NCBI GenBank assembly: GCA_003611875.1
Contig: RAYY01000002.1
Span: 62,001 to 126,000, forward strand
Direction: 5' to 3'
Source: a bacterium D16-56
GTDB lineage: Bacteria > Bacillota > Clostridia > Lachnospirales > Lachnospiraceae
Length of the DNA stretch: 64,000 nucleotides
Positions within the stretch are counted from its first letter, which is position 1, and each line of letters starts with the position of its first letter. Below the pieces are notes generated by a model, which had not been told where the DNA came from, did no database searches, and was given only the letters and a program-made list of their open reading frames with translations. The position numbers and the translations under genes are program-made. Positions 19,316 through 28,412 of the stretch are shown here, in pieces.

Positions 19316-20551
19316 TTAACGCTTATTCTTTAAAAAGTCCGGAATATTGATCTGTACATCCCGATTCATAGGACGATAAGCAGTCTGAGACTGACCTGGC
19401 TGGGAAGCGGCGCCGGGCTGCGGCTGCATGGGACGGGGTCCGGGCTGCGGCTGCTGCGGGTTGGTTCTGGCCGTGGCGCTTGCCTCGGCTGCGGCTGCTG
19501 CAGGATTACTTCCCTGATTGTTAAAATTCATGCCCCCTGGCATCTTGGGCTTATAGTTGTTAAAGCCTGCCATGGCTTTATTGACAGAGGAAGGCGCCGC
19601 ATGGCCGTCAAGCCCTGTAGCGATCACGGTGATGGAAGCCTCATCCTGGGCATCCTCATCATACATGGCTCCGAAAATAATATTGGCATCGTCGCCTGCC
19701 AGCTCCTGTACATAGCTGGCCGCCTCATTGGCCTCAATCAGGCTGATATCACCGGAAATATTAATAATCACATGGGTGGCCCCTTCAATGGTGGTCTCCA
19801 AAAGAGGACTGGATACTGCCTGCTTCACTGCCTCCAATGCCTTCTCATCCCCCTTGGCATGTCCAATGCCAATATGGGCTATCCCCTTATCGGTCATAAC
19901 GGTCTGTACATCTGCAAAGTCCAGGTTGATCAGTCCGGGAACATTAATCAAATCCGTAATGCCCTGAACTGCCTGCTGCAGCACCTCATCTGCCTTTCTG
20001 AGGGCATCTGGCATGGTAGTCCTCCGATCCACGATCTCCAAAAGCTTGTCATTGGGAATCACGATCAAGGTGTCTACACTCTCCTTGAGACGTTCAATGC
20101 CGCTTAGGGCATTTGTCATACGGGTCTTGGCCTCAAAGCGGAACGGCTTCGTAACCACGCCTACTGTCAGAATCCCCATATCCTTGGCAAGCCGGGCAAT
20201 CACAGGAGCCGCGCCGGTACCGGTACCGCCTCCCATACCGCAGGTAACGAACACCATGTCCGCCCCTTTCATGACCTGAGCCAGCTCTTCCGAATTTTCC
20301 TCAGCCGCCTTCTGGCCTACCTCCGGCTTTGCCCCGGCGCCTAACCCCTTGGTCAGCTTCTCTCCGATCTGCATAGCAGTAGGTGCCTTACAAAACTGAA
20401 GCGCCTGCTTGTCCGTGTTGATTCCAATGAACTCAACGCCCGCAATATTCTCGTCAATCATCCGGTTTACTGCGTTGTTCCCTGCACCCCCCACGCCAAT
20501 CACTACGATTCTTGCGGAGTTTTCCGCTTCATTTATCTTAATCTCTAACAA
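19316..20551 (-). CDS. ftsZ: Cell division protein FtsZ
   Basis: 411 aa. The start is a TTG at 20551 with AAGGAGG nine bases upstream; [19 protein letters not shown] is the normal clostridial N-terminus. The tubulin signature GGGTGTG, the [13 protein letters not shown] loop and the T7 loop NLDFADV are present. A Gln/Pro/Ala-rich linker ends in the conserved C-terminal peptide [11 protein letters not shown], which binds FtsA/SepF-type partners. It polymerises with GTP into the division ring. It has its own promoter, a separate terminator, and no ftsA next to it. Confidence 0.98.
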   Translation of the reverse strand: MLEIKINEAENSARIVVIGVGGAGNNAVNRMIDENIAGVEFIGINTDKQALQFCKAPTAMQIGEKLTKGLGAGAKPEVGQKAAEENSEELAQVMKGADMVFVTCGMGGGTGTGAAPVIARLAKDMGILTVGVVTKPFRFEAKTRMTNALSGIERLKESVDTLIVIPNDKLLEIVDRRTTMPDALRKADEVLQQAVQGITDLINVPGLINLDFADVQTVMTDKGIAHIGIGHAKGDEKALEAVKQAVSSPLLETTIEGATHVIINISGDISLIEANEAASYVQELAGDDANIIFGAMYDEDAQDEASITVIATGLDGHAAPSSVNKAMAGFNNYKPKMPGGMNFNNQGSNPAAAAAEASATARTNPQQPQPGPRPMQPQPGAASQPGQSQTAYRPMNRDVQINIPDFLKNKR

Positions 20552-20633
20552 GACCTTCTTCCTCCTTCAACCCACTCAGATCTGTCCCTGCACATCTCAC
20601 CTTAATATGTGTTCTTAATCTGGCCTAATTAAT

Positions 20634-20662
20634 ACTATATGTGATTTTCTAAAAAATATCAA
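20634..20662 (-). promoter_or_regulatory. Sigma-A promoter for ftsZ
   Basis: Minus strand TTGATA (20657-20662), 17-bp spacer, TATAGT (20634-20639), in the 192-bp AT-rich gap between divIB and ftsZ. Confidence 0.7.
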
Positions 20663-20743
20663 CCGTTATTTTGTAAAAACTTTGCAAGTTTTTGAAGTTT
20701 TCTGTAACCTAATCTGCATCGATGTCACGCTAAAGCCTATCTT

Positions 20744-21472
20744 TTATGATTTAGGCTCAAATGTGTAACCTGCACGGATATCTGCCTCATCATAATCCTC
20801 CAGATGAAGGACCCCCTTCCGTCCCTCTAATTGGGGCAGCATATCATTCAGCTCTGATATCTTATCATTCAGATTCCCGCCGTTTCCCAAAAGCACCTCA
20901 ATCTCCTTCAGATATAATGTAATATCCCCATAAGACCCATACTGAATCCGGTCCACCTTCAATTCAAAGACAGAAAGGACCTGGGTCAGATTCAGAATCT
21001 GCTGGAAGGTTTCCTCCTTTTCCAGCGGCAGCTTCTGATAGAGAACGATCTGGCCGAATTTCAGCCCTGTGACCAAAGGCACACCGGGCAGGGCTTCATT
21101 GGCGCTCTCCACAATAATTCCATCCTTATCAAAATACATATAGCTGCTCATATAGGAGACATAACCCACCACACTCTTCTCATAAACAATCACTTCCACC
21201 TTCCCAAGTCCCTGAAACACCAGCTCATAATCCTCCACAAAGGGAATCTGAACATGCTCCTGTAGACGGTCCCGCAAAAAACAGAACAGGGAATTTCGGC
21301 TCCATTGGTCCGGAAAAAGAATCTGGGTCAGCTCCTCTTTGGTGTACCTCTCATTCCCTGTCACCGTTATCTCCGAAATACGAACCGATAAAAGCAGCGC
21401 CGCTGTCAGCAAAATCACTGCCAGCACCGCTAGTTTAAGCTTTCCCCTTCTTCTATGCTGTGTTTTCCTCAT
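20744..21472 (-). CDS. divIB: Cell division protein DivIB/FtsQ
   Basis: 242 aa from the ATG at 21472. Two in-frame ATGs upstream (21484 and 21493) are possible but worse placed relative to the GAAGGGA site. A short basic N-terminus precedes one membrane helix (LAVLAVILLTAALLL). Then comes a POTRA-like segment (ISEITVTGNERYTKEELTQI) and the beta domain. It is a bitopic divisome protein that complexes with FtsL and DivIC. It overlaps the 3' end of murA, so the genes are coupled. Confidence 0.9.
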   Translation of the reverse strand: MRKTQHRRRGKLKLAVLAVILLTAALLLSVRISEITVTGNERYTKEELTQILFPDQWSRNSLFCFLRDRLQEHVQIPFVEDYELVFQGLGKVEVIVYEKSVVGYVSYMSSYMYFDKDGIIVESANEALPGVPLVTGLKFGQIVLYQKLPLEKEETFQQILNLTQVLSVFELKVDRIQYGSYGDITLYLKEIEVLLGNGGNLNDKISELNDMLPQLEGRKGVLHLEDYDEADIRAGYTFEPKS

Positions 21473-22733
21473 ATTTTCTCTCATTCCCTTCAAAGGAAAG
21501 CCTTGCGCCTGCTGCTGTCAAATCCCGGCAGATATCCTCATAGCCCCGGCAAATATAAAAGCAGTCATGGACCTGGCTCTCTCCCTCTGCGGCAAGAGCC
21601 GCCACCACCAAGGCAGCGCCGCCTCTAAGATCAAATGCCTGAACACAATTTCCCCTCAGAGGATATTTTCCCCTTACAAAGGCAGTTCCGTCTTCGATTC
21701 TGATATCTGCGCCCAGCCTTGTCAATTCCCCGGCAGTGGCAAATCTTTCTTCAAATACATTTTCCTGAATCCAGGATTCTCCCTGTGCCACACAAGACAC
21801 TGCCAGCATTACGGACTGAAGATCCGTAGAAAACTCCGGATAAGGTCCTGTAGCCAGATTTACGGCCAAAGGCCGTCCGTTCATTTTGGCAAAGAGCCGG
21901 TTTTCCTTCTGTTCTATCATACAGCCTGCCTGCTGGGCTGCACACAGGGTTTCCGCCATATGATCCGTCGGAGCATCCAGAAGACATACTTCACCGCCCG
22001 CTGCCATGACGGCTCCCAGATACGTTCCTGCCACGATCCGGTCTCCCGGCACGGTAAATTCCCCGTCATGAAGCGGTCTTCCTCCATGGACCTGGAGAAA
22101 ACCGCTGCCGATTCCGTCAATCCTTGCCCCCAATGTCTCCAGGAACCGGCACAGCACCTGAATCTCCGGCTCTCTTGCCGCTCCGTAGATCCGGGTAATC
22201 CCTTCTGCTGCCACTGCAGCCATCAGTATGTTCTCCGTGGCGCCCACACTGGGAAAGCACAGCCGGATATCTGTCCCGCAAAGCTTCTCTGCAAAAGCCT
22301 CCACCCGTTCCTCATCCCCGCAGATTTTTGCCCCCATCTGCTCTAACGCCGACAGGTGCAGGTCAATGGGACGTCTTCCTATGGAGCAGCCCCCGGGATA
22401 ACAAGTATTGACCCGGTGAAGCCTTCCCAAAAGAGGCCCTAACAGCATGACCGAGGAACGCATTCTTCTGCCCTCATCCTCCGGCACCTGCCAGCAGCAA
22501 AGGCCCCGTGTATCGATGGTCAGGGTATGCCCATCCCGGCAGCACCGGCAGCCTAACCCCTCCAATATCTCCATCATACAAAAAACGTCCTGGATCCCCG
22601 GAACATTTTTGATCACAACTACGCCGGAATGAAGCAGCGCCGCTGCCATCACCGGCAGCGCTGCATTCTTAGAGCCCTGGATGCTGATTTCCCCATGCAG
22701 TCTTTGTAAGCCCTGGATTCGAATAACAGACAA
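21453..22733 (-). CDS. murA: UDP-N-acetylglucosamine 1-carboxyvinyltransferase (MurA)
   Basis: 426 aa with a TTG start at 22733 behind AGGAGG. It has the family opening IQGSKNAALPVMAAALL and the catalytic loop GGCSIGRRPIDLHL, whose Cys is the PEP-adduct residue targeted by fosfomycin. Further features are PSVGATENILMAAV and GAAREPEI. It catalyses the first committed step of peptidoglycan precursor synthesis in the cytoplasm. It occupies the place where Bacillus has murG and murB. Firmicutes often carry two MurA paralogues, and which of the two this is cannot be decided here. Confidence 0.95.
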   Translation of the reverse strand: MSVIRIQGLQRLHGEISIQGSKNAALPVMAAALLHSGVVVIKNVPGIQDVFCMMEILEGLGCRCCRDGHTLTIDTRGLCCWQVPEDEGRRMRSSVMLLGPLLGRLHRVNTCYPGGCSIGRRPIDLHLSALEQMGAKICGDEERVEAFAEKLCGTDIRLCFPSVGATENILMAAVAAEGITRIYGAAREPEIQVLCRFLETLGARIDGIGSGFLQVHGGRPLHDGEFTVPGDRIVAGTYLGAVMAAGGEVCLLDAPTDHMAETLCAAQQAGCMIEQKENRLFAKMNGRPLAVNLATGPYPEFSTDLQSVMLAVSCVAQGESWIQENVFEERFATAGELTRLGADIRIEDGTAFVRGKYPLRGNCVQAFDLRGGAALVVAALAAEGESQVHDCFYICRGYEDICRDLTAAGARLSFEGNERKYEENTA

Positions 22734-22795
22734 TACTTTACCTCCTCGAGTATCTGCCTCTATTCTATCCTATGTAAAAACGAGCAAATATGTTT

Positions 22796-23929
22796 CTATT
22801 TTTCCAGCTTTATCTGGTTGGACACACTTAGGACCATGCCCATCTCAATCATCAAAAACAGCACAGACGTGCCTCCATAGCTGATAAAGGGAAGGGTAAT
22901 GCCTGTATTGGGAATGGAGTTGGTAACAACTGCAATATTTAAAATCACCTGAATCGCAATATGTCCCATAACCCCTACCACCAAAAGAGACCCGAAAAGA
23001 TCCGGGGCATTGGAGGCGATCAGCATAAACCGGTAAATCAAAAACAGGAAAATCAAAATAACCGAAACAGCGCCGAACAACCCCAATTCTTCACAGATAA
23101 TGGCAAAGATATAGTCATTCTGCGCTTCCGGCACAAACCCCATTTTCTGGATGCTCTCTCCCAATCCTTTGCCCACCAGCCCGCCGGAGCCGATGGCATA
23201 AAGCCCCTGCAGCACCTGAAAGCCTCCGTCCATGGGATAGGCTTCCGGGTCCAGCCAGACATAAATCCGCTCAAGCTGGTATGGCTTTAACAGCTTCATC
23301 ATCTCCAGAGCCTTGGCAAGGGGGCCTGCCACAGCCATGGCCCCTGCTGCCGCAAAACCGCACAGAAAGAACGGCCAGCTTTTCCTGCATGCCACAAACA
23401 GCATAAAAAAACCGATTCCCATAATAATAATGCCGGAGCTTAGGTTGTTGGCTGCCACCAGACCTGCAATGGGTACGGTAATCAGAACCACCAGCCCTAC
23501 GGCGCGGGGAGAATTAATCTTCTTTCCCATCTGAGTGACCACGGTTGCCAGCAGCACGATAAGCACGATCTTGACAAATTCCGTAGGCTGAAAGGTGATC
23601 CCTCCTATGTTCAGCCAGCGCCGGCTTCCATGAGAATCCTTTCCCATCAATGCCACTGCTATCATCAGCACATAAGAAAGCACATAAGCAGCCAGTGCAA
23701 ATCGTGCATACCAGTGATAATCCAGCTTGGAGATCACCAGGGCAATCAAAAGTCCTCCCATGGCAATCTTAAACTGCCTCATCATATAGTAGGAAGCGTC
23801 TCCGTACTGAAGCTGCGCCGTGTAGGAGCTGGCGCTGTAGATCATCACCAGGCCGAATGCCATCAAAAATATGACGCCAAACAGCAGACTGTAATCATAA
23901 AACCGTTTGGGCTTGTTGCTCTTTGCCAG
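22796..23929 (-). CDS. FtsW/SpoVE-family SEDS glycosyltransferase, apparent CTG start
   Basis: About 377 aa if translation begins at the CTG at 23927-23929. That codon has AAAGGAGG eight bases upstream and gives the expected N-terminus MAKSNKPKRFYDYSLLFGV. The first in-frame TTG (23866) or ATG (23863) would delete most of the first membrane helix, and neither has a ribosome site. SEDS landmarks are WLNIGGITFQPTEFVK, AQNDYIFAIICEELGL and LPFISYGGTSVLFLMIEMG. It polymerises glycan strands together with a class B PBP. Its place between murD and murA in a cluster containing spoVD suggests SpoVE, but ftsW is also possible. Confidence 0.9.
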   Translation of the reverse strand: MAKSNKPKRFYDYSLLFGVIFLMAFGLVMIYSASSYTAQLQYGDASYYMMRQFKIAMGGLLIALVISKLDYHWYARFALAAYVLSYVLMIAVALMGKDSHGSRRWLNIGGITFQPTEFVKIVLIVLLATVVTQMGKKINSPRAVGLVVLITVPIAGLVAANNLSSGIIIMGIGFFMLFVACRKSWPFFLCGFAAAGAMAVAGPLAKALEMMKLLKPYQLERIYVWLDPEAYPMDGGFQVLQGLYAIGSGGLVGKGLGESIQKMGFVPEAQNDYIFAIICEELGLFGAVSVILIFLFLIYRFMLIASNAPDLFGSLLVVGVMGHIAIQVILNIAVVTNSIPNTGITLPFISYGGTSVLFLMIEMGMVLSVSNQIKLEK

Positions 23930-24050
23930 ATGCCTCCCCTCCTTTCACACTGCAAAAGGTCTGCAGCCGTGCCCAAATTCCGGCGGCCGCACAAAATCGT
24001 GATCCCTCATCGATACCCCCAATCGCGCCTGACCTGGTGGCGGCACAGCA

Positions 24051-25406
24051 TCACAGATTTCTCACACATTCCTTGAAGATCCTGCCTCTTTGCTCATAAT
24101 TGTCAAACATTCCCCAGCTTGCACAGGCCGGAGACAAAAGCACACTGTCGCCGGCGTCTGCATAGGCCGCGCACACATGAACTGCCTCCTCCATATCCTC
24201 CGCATACATGATCTCATGAAAGCCGTGAGCACGGGCGCACTCCGCAATTTTGTCCCTGGTCTGGCCGATCAGCACCAGATATTTGACCTTTCCTGCAAAT
24301 TCTTCAATCCACTCATCGTATTCACTGTGCTTGTCATAGCCGCCGGCAATCAGCACCGTAGGTCCAGGCATAGCGCGGATGGCCTGAATGGCAGCATCCG
24401 GATTGGTTCCCTTAGAGTCATTGTAATACCTTACCCCTGCCCGTTCCAGGACAAACTCAATCCGGTGCTCCACTGCCTTAAATTCCCTTACCACCCGGTT
24501 GATCACATCCAAGGGAACTCCCATGCGGATGGCAATGGCGGCGGCAGCCATCACATTCTCATAATTGTGCCGGCCCAGAAGATGGATCTGATTCACATCC
24601 ACCACCACATCCTTTTTTCCGCCGTGGGCATAGATGATCTGGCTTTTGTCCAGATAAAGCCCCTCTGCCAAAGGCCGCCTGCTGCTGAAAAAAGTCACCT
24701 TTGCCTTTAATCCGCCGTTCTCCCCAAATTCCCTCAGCGCAATATCCTCGTAATTGAGCACAATCCAGTCCTGCTCTGTCTGGTTGGCGGCAATCCGCTC
24801 TTTGATCTCTATGTAATTCTCCATGGTCCCATGACGGTTTAAGTGATCCGGCGTAATATTTAAGATTGCACTGATATTCGGATGATAATCCATAATCGTC
24901 TCCAGCTGAAAGCTGGAAACCTCTGCCACAGTCACGGAACGGTCCGTGGTCTGAAGGGCGGTCTCGGTACAGGGAATCCCAATATTGCCTACCACAAACA
25001 CCTCCTCAAACCAGGCATGCAGGATGGCTCCCGTAAGCGCTGTGGTAGTGGTCTTGCCGTTGGTTCCGGTAATGGCAGCCAGCCTTCCCTTGGAAACATG
25101 ATAGGCTAACTGAATTTCTCCCCAAATCGGAATCTTGGCATCATCCAGCACTTCCACAAAGGGAGCGTCCAGAGCGATCCCCGGACTGATGATGGCCAGC
25201 TCCACGCCCACTAATCCAGGACGGGACAATTCTCCCAAAAGGATATTGATCCTTGCATTCTTATCAAACTGTCTCTTCAGCTTCTCCCGGTCCAGCCTGT
25301 CATTGCTGTCATAGAGAACCACCTGACCGCCCAGTGCCAGAAGAAGCCTGGCCGCAGCAATGCCGCTTTTGCCTGCGCCTGCCACCAGTACTTTTTGATC
25401 GTTCAT
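24051..25406 (-). CDS. murD: UDP-N-acetylmuramoylalanine-D-glutamate ligase (MurD)
   Basis: 451 aa from the ATG at 25406 (GGAGG five bases upstream); the longer upstream frame has no site. It has the N-terminal Rossmann motif VLVAGAGKSGIAAARLLL and the ATP loop AITGTNGKTTTTALTGAI. Further Mur-ligase motifs are NITPDHLNRHGTMENYIEIK and YYNDSKGTNPDAAIQAIRAM. It adds D-glutamate to UDP-MurNAc-L-Ala in the cytoplasm. The length is normal. A 95-bp gap separates it from mraY. Confidence 0.97.
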   Translation of the reverse strand: MNDQKVLVAGAGKSGIAAARLLLALGGQVVLYDSNDRLDREKLKRQFDKNARINILLGELSRPGLVGVELAIISPGIALDAPFVEVLDDAKIPIWGEIQLAYHVSKGRLAAITGTNGKTTTTALTGAILHAWFEEVFVVGNIGIPCTETALQTTDRSVTVAEVSSFQLETIMDYHPNISAILNITPDHLNRHGTMENYIEIKERIAANQTEQDWIVLNYEDIALREFGENGGLKAKVTFFSSRRPLAEGLYLDKSQIIYAHGGKKDVVVDVNQIHLLGRHNYENVMAAAAIAIRMGVPLDVINRVVREFKAVEHRIEFVLERAGVRYYNDSKGTNPDAAIQAIRAMPGPTVLIAGGYDKHSEYDEWIEEFAGKVKYLVLIGQTRDKIAECARAHGFHEIMYAEDMEEAVHVCAAYADAGDSVLLSPACASWGMFDNYEQRGRIFKECVRNL

Positions 25407-25501
25407 ACTTTCCTCCATTCTATGCATGCCTTTCGGCATGGCACATCTATCTTTATCAGGTGCAAACCATTTCTGCTCCCCTTTTTGCATTTATCCACGC
25501 T

Positions 25502-26470
25502 TTAGAGCCCCAGATATGCCACCAGGCAGAGAATCGCCGTAGTAATGGAGAACACTGCCACAACCCGGGTCTCCGACCAGCCGCACAGCTCAAAATGATG
25601 GTGGATCGGCGCCATCTTAAAGATCCGCTTTCCCCCTGTCATTTTAAAATACCCTACCTGCATGATCACGGAAAGCACCTCCACCAGATAGATCAGCCCC
25701 ACCACCGGGATAAAAAACGGCATCTGCATCATCAATGCGCTGGAGGCTACAAAGCCCCCCAGAGCAAGAGAGCCGGTGTCTCCCATAAACACCCGGGCCG
25801 GATATACATTAAAGAGAAGAAAGCCTAAAAGGCTTCCCACCACCGCGCCGGTAATGGGGCTGATGCCGCTGTTCTCCCCCAGAGCTACGATCGTCAGAAA
25901 CGTGGCCACCAGGATGGTCACACTGGTACAGAGCCCGTCAAGCCCGTCGGTAAAGTTCACTCCGTTGTCCGTCCCCAGAACCACACAGAACACGAAGGGT
26001 ACAAACAAAATACCTAAATCCAGGAAAAATCCGTCCTGAAAGCCTCCGGTAAAGGGAATCAGCTCTTTGGTCCCCATGTCGCCGGAATGAATCAGATAAT
26101 AGACAAACACCCCTGTAATCATGATCTGGCCTGCCAGCTTCTGCTTGGGGTTAAGCCCCTCGGACCGCTTCATCACAATCTTAATATAATCATCCAAAAA
26201 ACCGATAATCCCAAATCCTACGGTCACAAACAGAACCGGAATAATCTTGGGATAATTCCGGATGTAGAACAAGGAAGTGATAATAATGCTGGTCAGAATC
26301 ACCAGCCCGCCCATGGTAGGCGTACCCTGTTTTTTTAAATGTGCCTGGGGTCCGTCGGTGCGGACCTGCTGCCCGAACTTTAATTTGTGAAGAAACGGTA
26401 TTACAATCGGACAGAGCATTGCGCTGATGGCAAAAGCAATTATAATCGCTAGTATCGTCTCATTAATCAT
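25502..26470 (-). CDS. mraY: Phospho-N-acetylmuramoyl-pentapeptide transferase (MraY)
   Basis: 322 aa with ten membrane helices. The conserved loops are KLKFGQQVRTDGPQAHLKKQ, GTPTMGGL, FLDDYIK (catalytic Asp pair), NFTDGLDGL, FMGDTGSLALGG and APIHHHFEL (His cluster). It transfers phospho-MurNAc-pentapeptide to undecaprenyl phosphate to form lipid I. AGGGG precedes the ATG. It sits between spoVD and murD as in other Firmicutes. Confidence 0.98.
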   Translation of the reverse strand: MINETILAIIIAFAISAMLCPIVIPFLHKLKFGQQVRTDGPQAHLKKQGTPTMGGLVILTSIIITSLFYIRNYPKIIPVLFVTVGFGIIGFLDDYIKIVMKRSEGLNPKQKLAGQIMITGVFVYYLIHSGDMGTKELIPFTGGFQDGFFLDLGILFVPFVFCVVLGTDNGVNFTDGLDGLCTSVTILVATFLTIVALGENSGISPITGAVVGSLLGFLLFNVYPARVFMGDTGSLALGGFVASSALMMQMPFFIPVVGLIYLVEVLSVIMQVGYFKMTGGKRIFKMAPIHHHFELCGWSETRVVAVFSITTAILCLVAYLGL

Positions 26471-26574
26471 GCTGCACCCCTATTTTTTATGTATCCTTTG
26501 TTTGCTGCGGCTTTGTCAGTACCTGCCATACTTTACACATCCAATAGTATACGTCTTTTTCTAAGAATAATCAA

Positions 26575-28308
26575 CTACTGATTCAAATCACTTTCGATTC
26601 CCAAATACGGTAAAATATTCTTAAAAAGATCGGCGATCACCGGAGCGGCAATGGTTCCTCCATAATAGATTCCCTGAGGCTCGTCAATGGTAATCAGCGC
26701 AATGACCTGGGGATCATTGGCAGGAGCAAAGCCCACAAAGGAGGATATGTATTTTTTTAAGCTTCTGGGAAGCTTTTCCGAGGTAGCCGTCTTCCCGCCT
26801 ATCCGAAAGCCTGCCACATAGGCTCTTTTTCCGCTTCCCTCTGCCACCACCTGCTCTAAGACATGGCGCATGGTCTGACTGGTTTCCTCGGACACGATGT
26901 GTTCCTTTACCGGATAGGTAAACCGATGGACCCTGGTTTTATCCCCGCTTACAGTTTCTACCCCGAAATGGGGCGTGACCCGATTTCCTCCATTGACAAT
27001 GGAGGCAGCCGTGGTAATCAGTTGAATCGGCGTAATCTGAAAGGACTGGCCAAAGGAAACTGTGGCCAGCTCCACCAGCCCCATGTTTTCTTTTTTGTGC
27101 ATAATGGTTCCTGCCTCGCCGGGAAGGTCAATTCCCGTCTTTTCCTTTAACCCAAACTGTTCAAAGTAGTAATAATAATTGTCCACCCCCAGCCTTTGGC
27201 CCACATCAATGAATACCGGATTACAGGAATTCATGACTCCCTGAAGAAAGGTTTCCCCTCCGTGTCCGCCTACCTTGTGGCACCGGATTTTTCTGTCCTC
27301 CACGATTCTAAAGCCCGGACAGGAGAACTGATCCTCCAGGGACACGGCTCCTGCCTCTAAGCCTGCTGCAGCCGTAATGATCTTAAAGGTAGACCCTGGC
27401 TCATAGGTGTCATTAATATTGGAATTTCTCCACATCTGATTGCAGAGGTTCTGCTTTTCTGCAGAGGATATGCCCTCTGGTATTTCCCGGTTCAGGGTAA
27501 AAGGTTCATTTAAATTAAATTCCGGCACATTTACCATGGCCATGATCTCCCCGTTTTTCGGGTTCATCACAATGATCGATACCTGTTTGGCACCTTTTTT
27601 TTCCATGGTTTCGTAGGCAGCCTGTTCTGCATACTGCTGAATATTCACATCAAGGCTGATATGCAGATCATTTCCCGCCACAGGCTCAATCCGGTCCTCA
27701 AAGGTATTTTCAATCTCCACGCCTTTGGCATCCGTCATGGTCAGGATCGTCCCGTTGATTCCCTTTAAGTATTCCTCATAGATGACCTCCAGGCCCACGA
27801 TTCCCTGATTGTCCCCTCCCGTAAACCCTAATACCTTGGATGCCAGGGAATCAAAGGGATAATACCGTTTGTAATCCTCATCCACCTTCACTCCCTCCAG
27901 ATGATAATTTCGGATTTTGTCTCCTGTCTCCTTGTCCACATTGGTGCGGATGATCTCCCGGGAGCTGCGCTTTTCCACCTTTGTGCGCACCCCATCTTCT
28001 TCTAGCCCCAGCTCCTGGCATAAGGTTTGGATCACCTTTTCCCGGTCCTTTACCTGGTTATAGATCACAGAAATCGTACACACGGTCCGGTTGGTAGCCA
28101 CCACCACCCCGTTTGCATCCAGGATTCTCCCCCGTGCCGCTTTAATGGTTCTTTCCCTTTCATGCAGATCCTGGGCCATCTGGCTGTAATGCTCCGAACA
28201 GTACAGCATCAGATACCCCAATCGTCCGATCAGCACAGCCATGGCCGTAAGAATCAGAAAACACAGAAGCGTCACCTTTTTACGGTGCTGGGTCTGATTT
28301 GAGCCCAT
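26575..28308 (-). CDS. spoVD: Class B penicillin-binding protein, SpoVD type
   Basis: 577 aa from the ATG at 28308, with GGAGG five bases upstream; a TTG at 28320 overlaps that site. One N-terminal membrane anchor is followed by the PBP dimerisation domain (RGRILDANGVVVATN). The transpeptidase domain has YEPGSTFKIITA (catalytic Ser in STFK), NSCN (SxN) and GGKTATSEK (KTG-type box, KTA here). No C-terminal PASTA domain is present, unlike Bacillus SpoVD. It crosslinks peptidoglycan; its place after the first class B PBP and before mraY matches spoVD, which is needed for cortex synthesis. Confidence 0.9.
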   Translation of the reverse strand: MGSNQTQHRKKVTLLCFLILTAMAVLIGRLGYLMLYCSEHYSQMAQDLHERERTIKAARGRILDANGVVVATNRTVCTISVIYNQVKDREKVIQTLCQELGLEEDGVRTKVEKRSSREIIRTNVDKETGDKIRNYHLEGVKVDEDYKRYYPFDSLASKVLGFTGGDNQGIVGLEVIYEEYLKGINGTILTMTDAKGVEIENTFEDRIEPVAGNDLHISLDVNIQQYAEQAAYETMEKKGAKQVSIIVMNPKNGEIMAMVNVPEFNLNEPFTLNREIPEGISSAEKQNLCNQMWRNSNINDTYEPGSTFKIITAAAGLEAGAVSLEDQFSCPGFRIVEDRKIRCHKVGGHGGETFLQGVMNSCNPVFIDVGQRLGVDNYYYYFEQFGLKEKTGIDLPGEAGTIMHKKENMGLVELATVSFGQSFQITPIQLITTAASIVNGGNRVTPHFGVETVSGDKTRVHRFTYPVKEHIVSEETSQTMRHVLEQVVAEGSGKRAYVAGFRIGGKTATSEKLPRSLKKYISSFVGFAPANDPQVIALITIDEPQGIYYGGTIAAPVIADLFKNILPYLGIESDLNQ

Positions 28309-28412
28309 CACGCCCTCCAAGCCTGCGTATTATTACAATATATGAGATAATTTTCCGTTTAGAACAGGGCAGGCTTCTTAGGAACGATTCCTTAGCGAAA
28401 AAACGCAGCAGC

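Noticed and set aside
21339-22346. 335-aa plus-strand frame across divIB/murA
   Set aside because: It lies antisense to two well-identified genes and has no recognisable domain.
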